Shown here piece after piece: positions 44,385 to 57,100 of a stretch of 64,000 bases of DNA. This DNA is from Meconema thalassinum (Eukaryota; Arthropoda; Insecta; Orthoptera; Tettigoniidae): NCBI GenBank assembly GCA_946902985.2, contig OX336388.2, positions 290,572,526-290,636,525 of the forward strand, written 5' to 3'. The position numbers and the translations under genes were made by a program. Numbering within the stretch: position 1 is the stretch's first letter; the number at the start of each line of letters is the position of its first letter. The notes beneath the pieces are model-generated. The model ran no database searches and was not told where the DNA came from. It saw only the letters and a program-made list of their open reading frames with translations.

Positions 44385-44499
44385 ACGAATCATCAGTGTC
44401 ACAGTTTTGAGAAAGAACTTGCTTCTTCAAAGGGTCATCAGCCCCCATATGTCGAGAACAAGCAAACCCGTTCTGCTTCTTTCAATCATCCAAAAGAAC

Positions 44500-45100
44500 A
44501 TATCAGGCCGCTAAACAAATCTTTAAAATGCACGCTCTGTAAAAAGCTTCACACATTGTATTTGTGCAAATCCTTTAAAGAATTGTCTGTCGAAGATCGA
44601 AGGAAGTTTGTCTTCAATAGCAAACATAGCTTCAACTGCTTGTCACCTAAGCATTCTTCTTCAAACTCCACGTCTTCCAATCTCTGTTTTCATTGTAAAA
44701 AACCGCACCATTCTTTATTGCACGTTCATGATAAATCGGGGTCATCAGTACCCGCTTCTTCAAACTCCATGCAGAGCAGCTCCGAACAAACTAATGCTTC
44801 TTCCTGCATTTCTAACGCCGAAACTTCTCACAGTGCGCAAGCCCTCTTGTCCACTGTACAATTCGAAATCCAAGATAATTTTGGAAATTAGGTTCGAACC
44901 CGTGGTCTTCTCGATTCAGCTTCAACGCACAACTTTGTTTCGCAATCATTAATTAAAAAACTAGGTCTTTCGTCATCGCATACTCCCATCAATGTATCAC
45001 GCATTGACAATTTGAAAACTCAAGTCTTGCAGTCTTCAAAATTGAAAATCAGAGACTTTGCCAAAGAAACACCAATCTTAACTTAAACTGTCTCATTCTT
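44500..45100 (+). pseudogene. BEL/Pao zinc-knuckle and aspartic-protease region
   Basis: From about 44526 a frame encodes a Cys/His cluster (KCTLCKKLHTLYLC, later NLCFHCKKPHHS). It hits TAG at 44889-44891, then continues in frame with the protease signature GLLDSASTHNFVSQSL (an A17-type peptidase, active Asp in DSAS) and fails at TAA near 45084. The part after the Asp motif moves to another frame (see next entry). Confidence 0.75.
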
Positions 45101-47023
45101 ACCAGTATTGGCAAGGACACTCCTAGCAGCTCTATTAATACCTCAGGTTTAAAGATTCCTTCGCACTTAAGGTTAGCTGATCCTCAGTTTAATGCTCAAG
45201 GTCCCATTGATGTACTTTTCAGTGCCAATCTTTTTTGGAATTGCCTTCGTAAACAGGTTCGCAAGTTATCTTCAACCGTGGTCGCCAGAGACACCGATTT
45301 TGGTTGGGTTATTACTGGTGAAATCCAACATCCCAGTGTTCAAACCAAAGCGCAATGTCATTTTGTTACAGCTAACATAAATCTCATTTCTGACAAAGAG
45401 AACGCTCATGTTTCCGATCTCGATACTTCTGAAAAACACTTGCCGAAACGATGTCTTATCGTGAACAACTACGCCACCTTGGTAAGTTGTTTAAATGATT
45501 TTGCCTTCTTCCCGCAAAAAATGGCAATTCAAGTTCGCCTTGCCTTGTGTTACTTCGTCTACCTTCTCATGTCATTTTTTATAGCAGGTAATTGCTTAAA
45601 CTCTCTATCGAAATCTATCTTCCCCTTGTGTAAAACCATGGCTATCAGTCTCCATCACTTTGCTGTAAGCTATGTTTCACTTCTTTCGCTATTTAGAAGG
45701 ATGGCCACGGCCGGCTCCCTCCTCCTTCCTCACAATTGGAAGTCGCTCATGAAACCGCTTGACAATCTGAATTCTCTAGCATCTAGAATAACTATTCTTA
45801 CGCATAAATTCCTTCTCAATGTCCCAGCTTTTCTTCTCTGTTCGGAAGAATTAAGCTTTTTTCTGTTGAAAATTGTCGGATTCCGTGATCCTCAAAATTA
45901 TGCGAAATTGATTTCCTACTCTATTTCTTATGTCTTTAAATTGTTTTCTCACGTCCAAGCTACGGATGACTACATGTCGTGTTACTCGTTCCGCTTTAAG
46001 TCAAAGCTGATTCAACTAGTGTTGTTTGTTTACTTTGAACTGCTTGTTTGTCAAACTTGTTTGTATACAAGTTTGGGGAAGGCCAAGTTATCGTTTATTT
46101 CCTGTATGCTTGCCAAAGGTCAAAGCAAGATTCCCTTATCTCAACTCTGGCTGATTGCCAACCATTGTCTGGCGAGTCGCTTCCGTAAGTTCAGAAGCCG
46201 TTCAACTCATCACCAAAATAAACTTGTTCTAGTCAAGGACTCTTTCAGATATTTATATTCCTTATCTCGTTGTACTATGTGGGTCAAGGCCGCGCTTGCT
46301 TATGTCTCCCACTTACTCACGCTCTTATTCTACAATTGCTTCGATTCTTGTTTTATAACATCGTTGCATATCCTTTACGCGCTTATATATTGCACTTTGC
46401 TTACATATTTTGCGATCTCATTGTTCATTGATGAACAAACTTGTTTTTTCTCGTCGTTACATTCGATGTGTTTTTGCATTTATACTTGTTATGTCACGTT
46501 TCTCGCTGACTTAAGTATTTTTCTGAGTAACCCCTTTGATACTTATTATGACTTAAGGTCATTGTTTATGGCTACTAGGTTGTTACCTATGGCGTTCTTT
46601 CTTCCTACTCGCATAGTTCCTTTGTTTATTTGGTATATTCTTATCCTTAATAGATGTACTTGTTTCTATACGCTTTGTTTAAACTTTTCAATTCTCTTTT
46701 CGCATCATATCGCAATTTTTACTAGTGCCTTATTTCCCGCAGTTTCTAGCTATTTTGTGATTGAAGGTGTCGTTAATTCTTGCCCATTAACTCAGTTTCC
46801 AATGACCCTGATGACCTGCTTCCACTCACACCTGGTCACTTCCTTATCGGCACTTCCCTTTCTGCCCCTCCTCCTCTTCCCAATTCTTACAGGGATTCTA
46901 ATTTACCTATTGTTTGGCGTAAACTTGAAGCCCTCCGCAATTCCTTTGGAAGAGGTGGACCTTGGAATATTTAACTTCCTTCCAACAGAAACAGAAATGG
47001 TTTCTTTCCAGTCCCGACATTAA
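45008..47023 (+). CDS. Long open frame: protease end fused to a polytopic hydrophobic region
   Basis: The frame is stop-free from 45008 to TAA at 47021-47023 (about 671 codons). No ATG marks an obvious start. The first ~150 codons contain the second half of BEL/Pao protease (SHLRLADPQFNAQG-like motif, DTDFGWVITGEI). From about 45480 to 46740 the product is unlike reverse transcriptase: rich in Leu, Phe, Ser and Cys, with many hydrophobic stretches (LALCYFVYLLMSFFIAG, FVYFELLVC, LIYCTLLTYFAISLFI, IVPLFIWYILIL). Near the end VVNSCPLT is the last recognisable integrase-core motif. Function unknown. A T-rich base composition lowers but does not remove the significance of the missing stops. Confidence 0.5.
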   Translation, partial: QFENSSLAVFKIENQRLCQRNTNLNLNCLILTSIGKDTPSSSINTSGLKIPSHLRLADPQFNAQGPIDVLFSANLFWNCLRKQVRKLSSTVVARDTDFGWVITGEIQHPSVQTKAQCHFVTANINLISDKENAHVSDLDTSEKHLPKRCLIVNNYATLVSCLNDFAFFPQKMAIQVRLALCYFVYLLMSFFIAGNCLNSLSKSIFPLCKTMAISLHHFAVSYVSLLSLFRRMATAGSLLLPHNWKSLMKPLDNLNSLASRITILTHKFLLNVPAFLLCSEELSFFLLKIVGFRDPQNYAKLISYSISYVFKLFSHVQATDDYMSCYSFRFKSKLIQLVLFVYFELLVCQTCLYTSLGKAKLSFISCMLAKGQSKIPLSQLWLIANHCLASRFRKFRSRSTHHQNKLVLVKDSFRYLYSLSRCTMWVKAALAYVSHLLTLLFYNCFDSCFITSLHILYALIYCTLLTYFAISLFIDEQTCFFSSLHSMCFCIYTCYVTFLADLSIFLSNPFDTYYDLRSLFMATRLLPMAFFLPTRIVPLFIWYILILNRCTCFYTLCLNFSILFSHHIAIFTSALFPAVSSYFVIEGVVNSCPLTQFPMTLMTCFHSHLVTSLSALPFLPLLLFPILTGILIYLLFGVNLKPSAIPLEEVDLGIFNFLPTETEMVSFQSRH

Positions 47024-47170
47024 AGTGGGGGACTTGGTCTTGGTTAGGGATGTTTCACCCCCCCCCTAGTATGGATCTCTGGTAGAGTGACCGAGTGTTA
47101 TCCTGGAAGAGATGGGAGAGTCAGGGTGGCCAAAATCTTGACCACTAATGGTCCGATCACATAACAACCA
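46740..47170 (+). pseudogene. BEL/Pao integrase C-terminal end
   Basis: After VVNSCPLT the reading shifts by one frame near 46785 to SNDPDDLLPLTPGHFLIG and LPIVWRKLEALRNSFGRG, and then, in another frame, to SGRVTECYPGRDGRVRVAKI at 47083-47142. This is the standard C-terminus of BEL/Pao integrases. A ten-C run near 47061 may account for one shift. The DDE catalytic core is absent. Confidence 0.78.
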
Positions 47171-47597
47171 TTACCTTTAAATATTTACTTGTTTTTCTTG
47201 TTCTCTGTTGGTGTTTCTCCCTCCCAATATGGTGTATTCTTGGAATACACGGTACGTGAGAATATGATTTTTAAGGCTCTTTGTATGTCCATTTCTTCCT
47301 TTCTTATCAAACACCAACAGTGATCTTCTATTTTCTCTTTGTTGATCAGGTCTCTTATATCTTTTGTGAGTCTGTTCTAGATATATATCTTCTATGACCC
47401 ACCTAGCGTCATCTCGCAGCGAATCTCTGAAGCTCCTCAATTCTTCCTGGTGCAAGAGGATTTACTTATCCATCTGGCCACCAGATCTTGTTACCATCGC
47501 CAGCTATTTTATCCGTGAGCAAGAGAACTACGTCTACTTTTTTACTCACCATGCTGCGCTAGTATCATCTGTTATCAACTCTTTGAAGACCGGCTCA
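47171..47597. other. Non-coding region before the right LTR
   Basis: T-rich sequence with no supported ORF. It ends in the purine tract GCAAGAGAAGAT (47598-47609), a plausible polypurine tract. Confidence 0.5.
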
Positions 47598-49675
47598 GCA
47601 AGAGAAGATCAATTTTTTGTTGTAATGTTGGCTATGTTTATATGTTCTCCTTTAGTCTCCTACCCCCACTCCTTTCCCTTTCCTGGTCCCTTCGCGTTCT
47701 GCTGAGTGGGTCTCACTTGTGCGCCGGCCCTCGACTCAGTTAAGGCTCAACTCGAGCCTGTCTCCTCAAACCAAGAGGCAAACTCTACTTTCTACGCCAT
47801 GTTGGCATATTAAATATTGTCAAGGGGAAGGTTACCTTCAACATGCAACCAAGATAAGTACAGACTTAAGGGTTTAACCTCATCTTCATCAATTTTATCT
47901 ACATGCTTTTATTGATTATTTTATAGACAGCGTGAGATTACTTGTGGGGCGGTAATCATTCTTCGTGGGATTTGCCATGTTAGGCCTTGTCTGTCTAAGA
48001 CAACATTAATAGAAAGCATCTTTTCTTAAGCTATTCAACTGAGAGATCTTCTCACTACGTGGGATATTATCTAATACCCGCTGTCTGTAAAATACTAAGC
48101 TCGCTCCACCGTTGGATTATTTTTGGCCCCATTCTTCTACTAAGATCGTTCTGGAACCTTCCAGATCTTGTATTTTATCTACACGTCCTGCCGTCATGTA
48201 ATTTTCACTCATTTGTGAGAATACTACTTAAAATTGAAGAATCTCACTTCTGAATTAAAGCTCAATAGCGAATTTTCTTCCACCGTTGGATGTTCTTGGC
48301 GCATTTAATTGTAATTTACAACTTTCTCAAGAAATAGACTCTCGCCTGTCTAGTGAAACCAGTTATGTTCATCATTGCAATAATTCTCTTCCCCATAAAC
48401 TTTCTTGTTTCTACAGTGAACTTTTCATCTTGTAACAGACTATAGTGAAAACCAGTGCTTGTTCAACTTTTCTACCGCGTCGCGATCGTCCGGTTACATT
48501 TAAATAAGGCCATGAACATTTATCCTCAATCCCAATTGATCTTTCCTAAACCTTCTACTAACAAACTATATTAATAAAATTTGTAATTCTATTTCTTTCT
48601 CTATAAGGTGTCACTCTTCGAAGTGCCCTTCCATTTTGTTTGTTTATCATTATTTAATTTTTGAGTAATTACGTGTTTTATACACGGTTCAAGCTTACAT
48701 TGTTTCTCTTTTATAACGAGAGAATACAATTCTTTTAACTCATTAGTGAGTTGTTTCTAGGTCTCACGAAAGGGTAACCTGCTCCATTTATCCAGTGATT
48801 CCTATCTAAATACAGGAAGTCTAGAACCTTCCTTGTTGATATTCTCTTCAGGTTTCACAGTAAGTGACCTCCCCTCCTTTGTATAATTGTAATAGAAGTA
48901 ACTCCGCATAAACATAAGAAGTAATAGGAACTTCTTCTTCATTTACTCGCTTCCTTTTTTGTTATTTTCGAAGTTGTAACTTTTTCTAAAATAATTACTT
49001 GTAAGTTCCTTAAAGTACACTCCTTGTACTCAAATTGATGTTTAAACTTTAAGCATTTCATTTGTCTTTTTAAAATCTTACAAAGATTTTAGTACATATA
49101 TAAGGTTTAAAACCTCATAAATTGTTAATTGCCTGGCGCAACTGTTTAATGCTATCTGAGGTCTGTGACCCCAAATTTGTTAACCAGATTGAATATATGT
49201 TTGTTAAAGTTATCAACTTCTTTTGCCTTGTTAAATAAATTAAATATTTGTTTTTGGATTCATAATTTCGAAAACACAACGGTTAAGCAAGATCCTGTCT
49301 TCCCTGACTCTTCCCAAGTTCATGCCATCGTTAATACAGAACAAATCTGCTACTATTTGTCTTGCCAGACTATCACCCTTCCCTATAGTAGTCTTATGCA
49401 TGCTTGGGAGGAAATAAACTAAAGCCTTTCTCTGGCAAACCGCCCAAGTCTTAGCTGCGGTTCCCGTCAGCTTCGACCAAGCTCGTACCCACTTTAGGTA
49501 TCAGAGAGCGGATTTGCAGTTGCAACCGCCTCTAAGTGTATTGAGAGTTAAATTTATAACTTTTGAGGGACCCTCATCCCATTTCTCTATCCATCTTCTC
49601 CAGTCCGAAACCCACTTCCTTTTCTTAATCATCTTCCCTTGGTGGTTAGGTTATTCCTTAGCCAATAATCTAACC
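47598..49675 (+). repeat. Right LTR of the BEL-like element, truncated
   Basis: Nearly identical to 41129-43207. It stops at CTAACC where the non-LTR fragment begins, so the 3' flank and target duplication are lost. Confidence 0.9.
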
Positions 49676-50376
49676 ACACGCAACACGTCGCTATTATTAT
49701 TATTATTATTATTTTATTATAATTATTTATCATATGATGATACAGAGTTAAAATAATAGTTATATACACGACATATAAAGTTTTATATACAGTTATATAC
49801 ATAGTCATAAACACAAGTTCTTGCTTTAAACTTCAAAATCCAGGCCATCAATCCACTGAAGTGCCTCAGAAGATGCATGATGAATGTCACCTACTGATCC
49901 TTGGAACGCTCGTTGCGGACATTCACCAACAATATGTTCGATGGTTTGCAGGGTAGCTCCACAATCGCAGTTAGCAGAAGTAACCCAACCCCATTTTTGA
50001 AGCAGGAATCCACATTTGCCTTGTCCTGTACGGATCCGGTTAATGATTCTGTATTGGCGTCTGGGGAGTTTGAAACCTTCTATCCGGTTGGAAGGGTTTT
50101 CAATCGGATGTCCATTGAATACTGATGATTCTTCCCACATGGCTTTCCATGCTTCTGAGATGTTAAATGAAGAGTCTTCAAGAAGTACTGCAGAGCGCCA
50201 AGGTGGTTTCCTTGACTTCAACCGTTGATTACCTGCTTTTGCTACATCAGTATGTATGGGTAGCTGGGGATCTTCTGAATGGTTTTCCAGATCTTCAGGA
50301 GACCCTCTGATCTTCGAAGAGCTGGAGGTTGGATGTTACTTAGAACAGGTAACCATGTAGTGGGTGTGCTACGTAT
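49676..50376 (-). pseudogene. Non-LTR retrotransposon, C-terminal ORF2 (copy 2)
   Basis: Almost identical to 38150-38850: the (AAT)n tract at 49691-49715, then on the minus strand the 131-codon frame 50221-49826 (PPWRSAVLLED, NRIRTGQGKCGFLLQKWGW, CDCGATLQTIEHIVGECP). It is cut at 50376 by the gypsy LTR, in the middle of a sequence that continues in copy 1. Confidence 0.9.
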
Positions 50377-53300
50377 TGAGACCGTTCAGTTGATGTCAAC
50401 AACCACGATGATTCAACTAACGACACATAAATCGAATAAAAAGTACCGTGAGGATCAGGTGACCTTCCAAAAAGGCTAAAGCGGCACGAGAGTCCGTAGT
50501 CCACAGGGATCGTGGTACATGGTGACGATGGTCATAGACCGCCTAAGGAAAGGTTCACCTTAAAACTAGACTGAGAAAATAAACATCCAGACTCATGTAA
50601 AACACCGTGAAAATTTATTAAAATTCACAAGCCCCTAGCCTAGTTCGGAGGGTTATAATCGGCTAGTCCGCAAATTAATAAATAAACTAAGATAAAGAAC
50701 AGGTCCCCTACCTGAGAAGTTACTGAAAACCCTCGCGAAAGATCTAACTCACAATGATAAAGCAACAACAGCAACGCTAGGAATATGGCACGACGCAAGT
50801 CCCTAGTTCAAGTTACAAGATCAAGCTAATATCTGAATTTACATTTAACGGGGTAGCAAAACAAATCTAGGTTAGGATGGTACCATTTCGACATTTAAAT
50901 TTAACATTAATTCAACTAGCTAAGTCCTATCAATTAACAAAATTTACGGCGATGACGTCCGTAAAAGAAAACAATTACATCCAAAAGCTAAGTGTACAGC
51001 CATGAAAAACAAACAATTTAATTATGCTTAATAACTATGTGCTAACAGCACACAATAAAGTAACATGTAGGGTTTAATACACTTGACATCATAAATTAAT
51101 AACGAAATAGACACAGTAGTTTTATTAAAAATTCCTGCCTACACCTTGGTTTACTCTTTGTAAACCATAGTCATCTAATGTGTATAGTTACGGTGACGAA
51201 TGCGCAGTTGAGACCACGTCTGACATCGCATGGCCTGAGCTCCACAAGCTACGAACTCTAGGTTCGCACATGCTTCAGGTCGCTACAAAAATGTCAACTG
51301 TCCTAGTCATTTCCTCACAAGGAAATTATCTTCAACTGCACGGCTATGTCAACAGTTCCAGAATGCAAAGAACAAAGTTAGATAGAAAGAATCGTTAGTT
51401 AGGCTTGTTTTACAACAATTATGCATTTTATTATTAGAATGTCGGTTTATAGGTTTATCGTAGGTTTATGGCGAATAACATTGACAATAGCCTGGGCACG
51501 GAGTGTCTCCAACTGAGATCATTCTCCACCAAAAAGCCTCGACTCAACAGTCGGAATATAATCAACGAGTATGACAACTCGGACACACAATAACACGGGT
51601 TACCAGCGGCGCTAAGCTCGCGTTCAATAACTCTGGGATAGGCCTGTACAACAGTTACCTTCCAGTAACTTCTGGTCAACGGGATCATCCCCGGACAAAG
51701 TATACAATAACATCCTGCTATAACAGGGTAGACTTCACCATCCTATAGAAAACCTTACATAACTGTACCTGTCATACGACAATACACGCAACAGAGCGCT
51801 AAACTAACAAAAACCGATCCATAAAACAAGTGATCAAATACAAGAGTGGAAACTGGTTTCCATAAGCAAAATAGCAATGAAAGGAAAAGCGAATACAAAT
51901 TGTACTCTGTCCTCGTCTATAGTAGTTTTGTCTCACAATGAAGCAGGCGTGCTCTAGGTCACTGGGTTACATAACCAGTTTATTCAAGGCCGGCGATTTA
52001 ATCAATACAAAACCTGCACTTGGCCGGTTCATAAAAAACATTACCATATGTTACGGATCTCTACAGAGTCCGTGTATCAAACGCACACTATAAATCTGAG
52101 TATAGTAATACAATTCCGTCTTTCTACCAAAGACGTCTAAATGAAAGTAAACTTACAATAACTGAAGCTCTTTGCTTTAAAAATGCAACTCAGTAGTTGC
52201 TAGAACATCAAATAAAAACGTGTCTCACACGACACAAGCAAAATATGATAAATGTGGCACAGATTCACACACTAGATCTGCTTAATGATACGTTGGGAAC
52301 CGCGTTCGATGCTAGGCAACGAAACATTCCTTCTAGTTGTTAGGTTCAAACATGACCAAGAATAGCTTCTGAGCTTATTCAAAATGAAATATAATGCATT
52401 TACAAACTGGTAGTTACTGTCGACTACCTAAATGATACGACCGTTCTAACGACAGTCAGGGGTGTAACAAAGGATGGCTGCGAAGAATGCAGTCAATTAA
52501 TAACCAAGGCATCTGATTGCCATAACTACAGTCAGCAAAGCCTTAAAAATTACCCCAAGTAGGGTTGAACAAAATAGCCTCAAAATGACTACGATCAGGT
52601 TCAGCAAAAAGTAGGCATTGACGTTCCACGACGTTCACCAAGCTGCACCAGGGCTGACCAAAATGTCTGACCCCAAGGGTGTCTCACTCTAAACTGAAAT
52701 AAATGACATCTAACTAATCTAGTTACATCCCTACCTAGAAAAATGGCTGACACTGAGTGTGGTTGATTCACAAACTACATTAAAACTACTATACCACCAG
52801 AAACTAGAACAAAGAAGGGGTGTGACAAAAACTCACGAAATGGAGAAGCTCTCACTCAGCTCTCTATTCCACAACAAGGGTTGTACATAAACCTCTCTGG
52901 CTCTCTGGATCGGTATCCTCCTCATCAGGATTCCCATCTGGACTCCCCCAAAGACCAGGGTTCGATTTGTCCCTGTCGACATCTTCGTGGATATGCCTGG
53001 AAATGGCATTTTGGCTCCTTCCCTCTCGTTCATCGTTCTGGAAGTTCCACCATCATGCTGGTTCCTGTAGAAACGTCACCCCCCATACTGGGATGGTATT
53101 AGCCCATGGTAACTGCTTCAACCATGGTGAATAAAAGTCCAATCACGTGGGTAGCGAAATAAGTTGCGTGATTATTCATCCTCTCACTTCCAAAATTATA
53201 ATGACCGTCGTGACTATTATAGGCTTCAATTATAAAATACGACACAGCCTTAATCTTGCAGATGTGGATTAGCATGTGAGCTAATACTATTTTATAATGC

Positions 53301-54068
53301 TGCACGTGCTAGTGACGCTACTTTTGTATCACGCAGCATCCGTGAATTATACGACGTTTCAAAGATGAAATTTCCACTTTGGCAATTTAAATATCTCATA
53401 CTATTATAATGACACTTATTCAGGATAATTGTAACACTATTACCTGTATATTTCCACTAGGCATCTGCCCTCCACATACGCGTGGGTAATATGTGATGTC
53501 ACAGCAATGTTGTGCAATACACTATACTTGCCAATAATTATTTCCCAAGCTTCTTATTTAATTCACTGGACTTCATCGACAGTGAATATTAGTATTTGCT
53601 TGCTCGATGGCACCTTATAATCACTTTTAAACGCTAAACAGCGGATATTCTTCTACGTTTCGTAGGACAAATGTAATTCCACGCCTACACAAGGCGGATT
53701 CTCAAGACGCAGTGCTCCGGTACTGGGTGTCTCTAGAAAGTAGGTCGTCAAAACGAAAACGTTGAGCGACTACTTACGTTCCTTTTTGCGTATCTGCAAG
53801 GGTATTACCTTACCTAAAGTAAAAGTAAACATTCTCCAAAATGTTTTAATAATGCAGCATGACGAAATGGAATATTCTGAGTCTCGTAGGAAAAATAAAA
53901 ATAATTAATAAGACCTCAGATAATAATTAGCAGTTTACACCAAAGTCAAAAGTGCGATTCACCGCTACTTCAAAGTATCGCGTGATCTCTCAGCTTCACG
54001 TGGCTTCCTGGGTGTGTTCAAAAGTACAACATCCCATCATAAATGCTCTGTCATAAAAAAATATCACA
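50377..54068 (-). repeat. 3' LTR of the gypsy element (3.69 kb)
   Basis: In element orientation it starts TGTGATATTTTTTT and ends ACGGTCTCA, with the usual TG...CA ends. It is identical to the other LTR except for scattered differences. The small ORFs inside (for example 51180-51398) recur in the other LTR by identity and have no domain signal. A candidate polypurine tract is weak: the sequence just before it is mixed. Confidence 0.93.
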
Positions 54069-54154
54069 TGAACCATAGCTCAGCGGGTTCATCTGCCTCT
54101 CTGTCGTTTCAAATAAAATGTTGGGATAACATTTTTATTTGCTTTGAAATTCAT

Positions 54155-57100
54155 TCAAGAGTGATATTTTTTTAGATTGGCTGCATTAAAGGTTCCAATG
54201 CGTTCTCCTGTCCTAATGTCTTCTATCACATAACTTCCATTGTTTAAAGGCTGTCGGATACGACTAGGGCCATAATACAAGGATAGAAATTTCCCATATA
54301 TGCGGTCTATAGGACTAGAAATTCCGGGTCTCCTTATAAGGATAAGGTCTCCTTCTACTAGTGGTTCTCTAAACCTCTGGCGTCTAGTTCTTCTCAAGCG
54401 CTTGGCAGCTTGTCTGTCCATAGTCTCTCTCGCAGCTAAAAGTCTGCTGGCATGTGATGGTTGTAAACAAGGTGGATTTACAATCACACGATCCCATATT
54501 CTCAGCGGCATCTGGTTCAAATGCAAGACCATAGGTATTTGACCAGTGCTTTCATGTACTGTTGAATTAATACATTTTGCCATAATAACAAGGACTTCAG
54601 TCCATCGCCAGTGTTCTTCTTGACAATATAATCGACAGAATTTTGCGATAATAGACATCACGCATTCTGCTGGGTTGCTCTCTGGATGTCGAATAGATGA
54701 TAAAACATGACCTATTTCAAGCTCATTCATGGCATTGGCAAATTCTGCTGAGGTGTACTGTGATCCGTGATCAGTCAACAAGAATTGTGGCTTTCCTGCC
54801 TCCGGTATCACTTGACGTCTAATCCTCTGAATAATCTGATGTGCAGTAGCTTTTTGAATTGGATGAAGCATCGTATATTTCGTGAACACATCCACCGTTA
54901 CAACGATGTATCGATTCCCACGACGAGCCTTAGGTATTGGGCCATACAGGTCCTGTGCATACAACTCTCTAGGTTGAGTTGGTAGTATTGGTCTAGGTTG
55001 TTCCTTCAGCAAGTGTGACGTGTATTTGTTCCGCTGGCATGCGTCGCAAGCACGTAAACACTGTCTAACGGTGGCTCCTAACCCTTTCCATGTGAAAGAC
55101 TCCTTGATAGTTGCAATGGTTTTGTCTGTTCCACCATGTCCAATGGATAAATGTACCATAAGAATAACAGATTCTTGGTATCTCCTAGGAATAACTGCAC
55201 GCAGTTGAGTGTGGTCCTCGTCTACAAACTTGTATAAGACACGATGATAAATCAAATAATCATCTGCAACAGCAGCAATCCTTGCATAATGATCATCCTG
55301 TGGATCCATTCTTCGTTCTAGGAAACGGATAATATGTCTGAGTTCCTCCTCACGTCGCTGTCCTTCAGGTAAATGACGAAATCGGCGAAGGTGTTCCTCG
55401 CATTCTCCCTCGATGTCTATGGCATTAACAGTAGCTTCAGGATTCCGGCTGAGGATGTCGGCCAACACATTCTCTCTGCCTGGTCGATAAACTATTTCCA
55501 AATCGAACTGTTGGAGAAACAGCGTCCAACGTGTGATCCTGTCGCTTGCCATTCTTGTTCTCAAGATGAAGGTCAACGCATGATGATCGGTTCTCACAAT
55601 AATCCTCTGACCTAACAGAAGTTTCTGCCAGTATTCAAGTGCGTAAACAATTGCAAGTGCCTCTATCTCGGTCGTGAAGTAGTGAGATTCATGTGGTCTT
55701 AAACGTCGGCTTAAGAAAGCGATGTAATGACGTTTCTTCTCATCATCTTCTTGCAGTAAAATGGCTCCTATACCAATGGCAGATGCATCAGTTTCTAGAA
55801 TAAAGTTCCGAGAGTAATCTGGATATTCTAACTGAATTGAGTCCACAAGCATCTGTTTAGCTCTCCTGAAAGCTATCTCGCATTCATCATTCCAGTTCCA
55901 CCTGCAGTTCTTTTTCAATAATCCTTGCAGTGGTGCAACAGTTTCGGAATACTTCTCACAATGAGCAGCAAAGAATTGGAGAATTCCTAAGAATTGTCTC
56001 ACGTGTTTCACACGGGTTGGTGTTGGAAATGCAGCAACAGTTCTAATCTTTGCCGGATTCGGTCTATATCCTTCTCCATTGATTATGTGTCCTACGAATT
56101 TCACTTCTTCCTGAAAAAATCGACACTTGTCAAACTTGACCTTAAAATTTGCCTGTCGGAGATTCTCAAAAACAAGGCACAATGTCTTTAAATGCTCTTC
56201 TTCTGTTCCCGAAGCTATGATTATGTCATCCACATAACATATTACTTTCTGCTTCACTTCATGAGTCAGCTTGGCATCAAGTGCTCTGATTAATGCGGCT
56301 CCGGCATTTTTCAATCCAAATGGTAGTTTTTGGAATACATAAGTAGTCTGATCCAACAAGAATCCAGTATATTTCTGAGTATGCTCAGATAATCTGATAC
56401 GGTAATAAGACTGAACCAAGTCTAATGATGAAAATATCCTTTTTCCTTTGAACTTCCTGAGAATGTCCCTAATCTTGGGCGGTCTGTCGTGCTCAGGAGC
56501 TAGGCGTTCATTCAAGGCTCTGGCATCAAGACAAAGTCTCAAGCTTCCATCTACCTTAACCACAGGTATTATGGGATTCAAGAAAGGAGTCGGTGATTTC
56601 TTGATTGTACCTGCTGCTTCCATCTCATGGATCTTCTTAGCAGCTTCTTCGAGATGTTTCTCGGCAATCGGATAGATCCTTTTCTGGAATGGGGAATCGT
56701 CCAGTAATACAAGATCATACTCGTAGTCTAATATCTCACCAGGTGTGGTGTCGAATATATCTCTGTATTCGTTCAGTATTGCCTCAAGATCCTCATGTGT
56801 GGGTGCTGATAACGATTCTGCCTCTTCGTCGGCATCTAGTGTCGCCTCAATTTCCTTGCCCTTTAATGCTTCGACTACGTCTACTTCGGATAGGAATTCC
56901 GGTTCTTCTTCAATTAGGCTCATCTGAATGGGTTCGTTCGGCTTGAACTCTACCGTATTCCGTCCCATGTCAATGATTCCATCATATTTTCTAATGAAGT
57001 CTGCGCCTAAAATGGCATCATGATGCAGGCCCTTCATTACGAGAAATTCGTGCAAGTACACGTGGCTCGAAATCTTCACAGTACACAAAATCTGGATTTT

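Larger units (their letters stand above)
41131..49675 (+). mobile_element. BEL/Pao-like LTR element lacking reverse transcriptase
   Basis: Two direct repeats of ~2.08 kb enclose 4.4 kb with gag and protease-like remnants, a long hydrophobic frame, and only the end of an integrase. The order gag, knuckle, protease and the integrase ending (DPDDLLPLTPGHFLIG, VGD-like basic tail) identify BEL/Pao. Reverse transcriptase and RNase H are not detectable. The right LTR is cut by a non-LTR fragment. LTR copies look about 99% identical, so it moved recently, presumably with enzymes supplied in trans. Confidence 0.85.

Noticed and set aside
51180..51398. ORFs duplicated at 51180/61111, 51455/61386 and 52881/62812
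   Set aside because: Duplicated only because they lie in the two LTRs; no domains and frames not otherwise supported.
54155..54200. Extension of the LTR inward, because ATATCACT repeats near the end of pol
   Set aside because: The match is a short inverted coincidence at the KKYHS codons; LTR identity ends at 54068.
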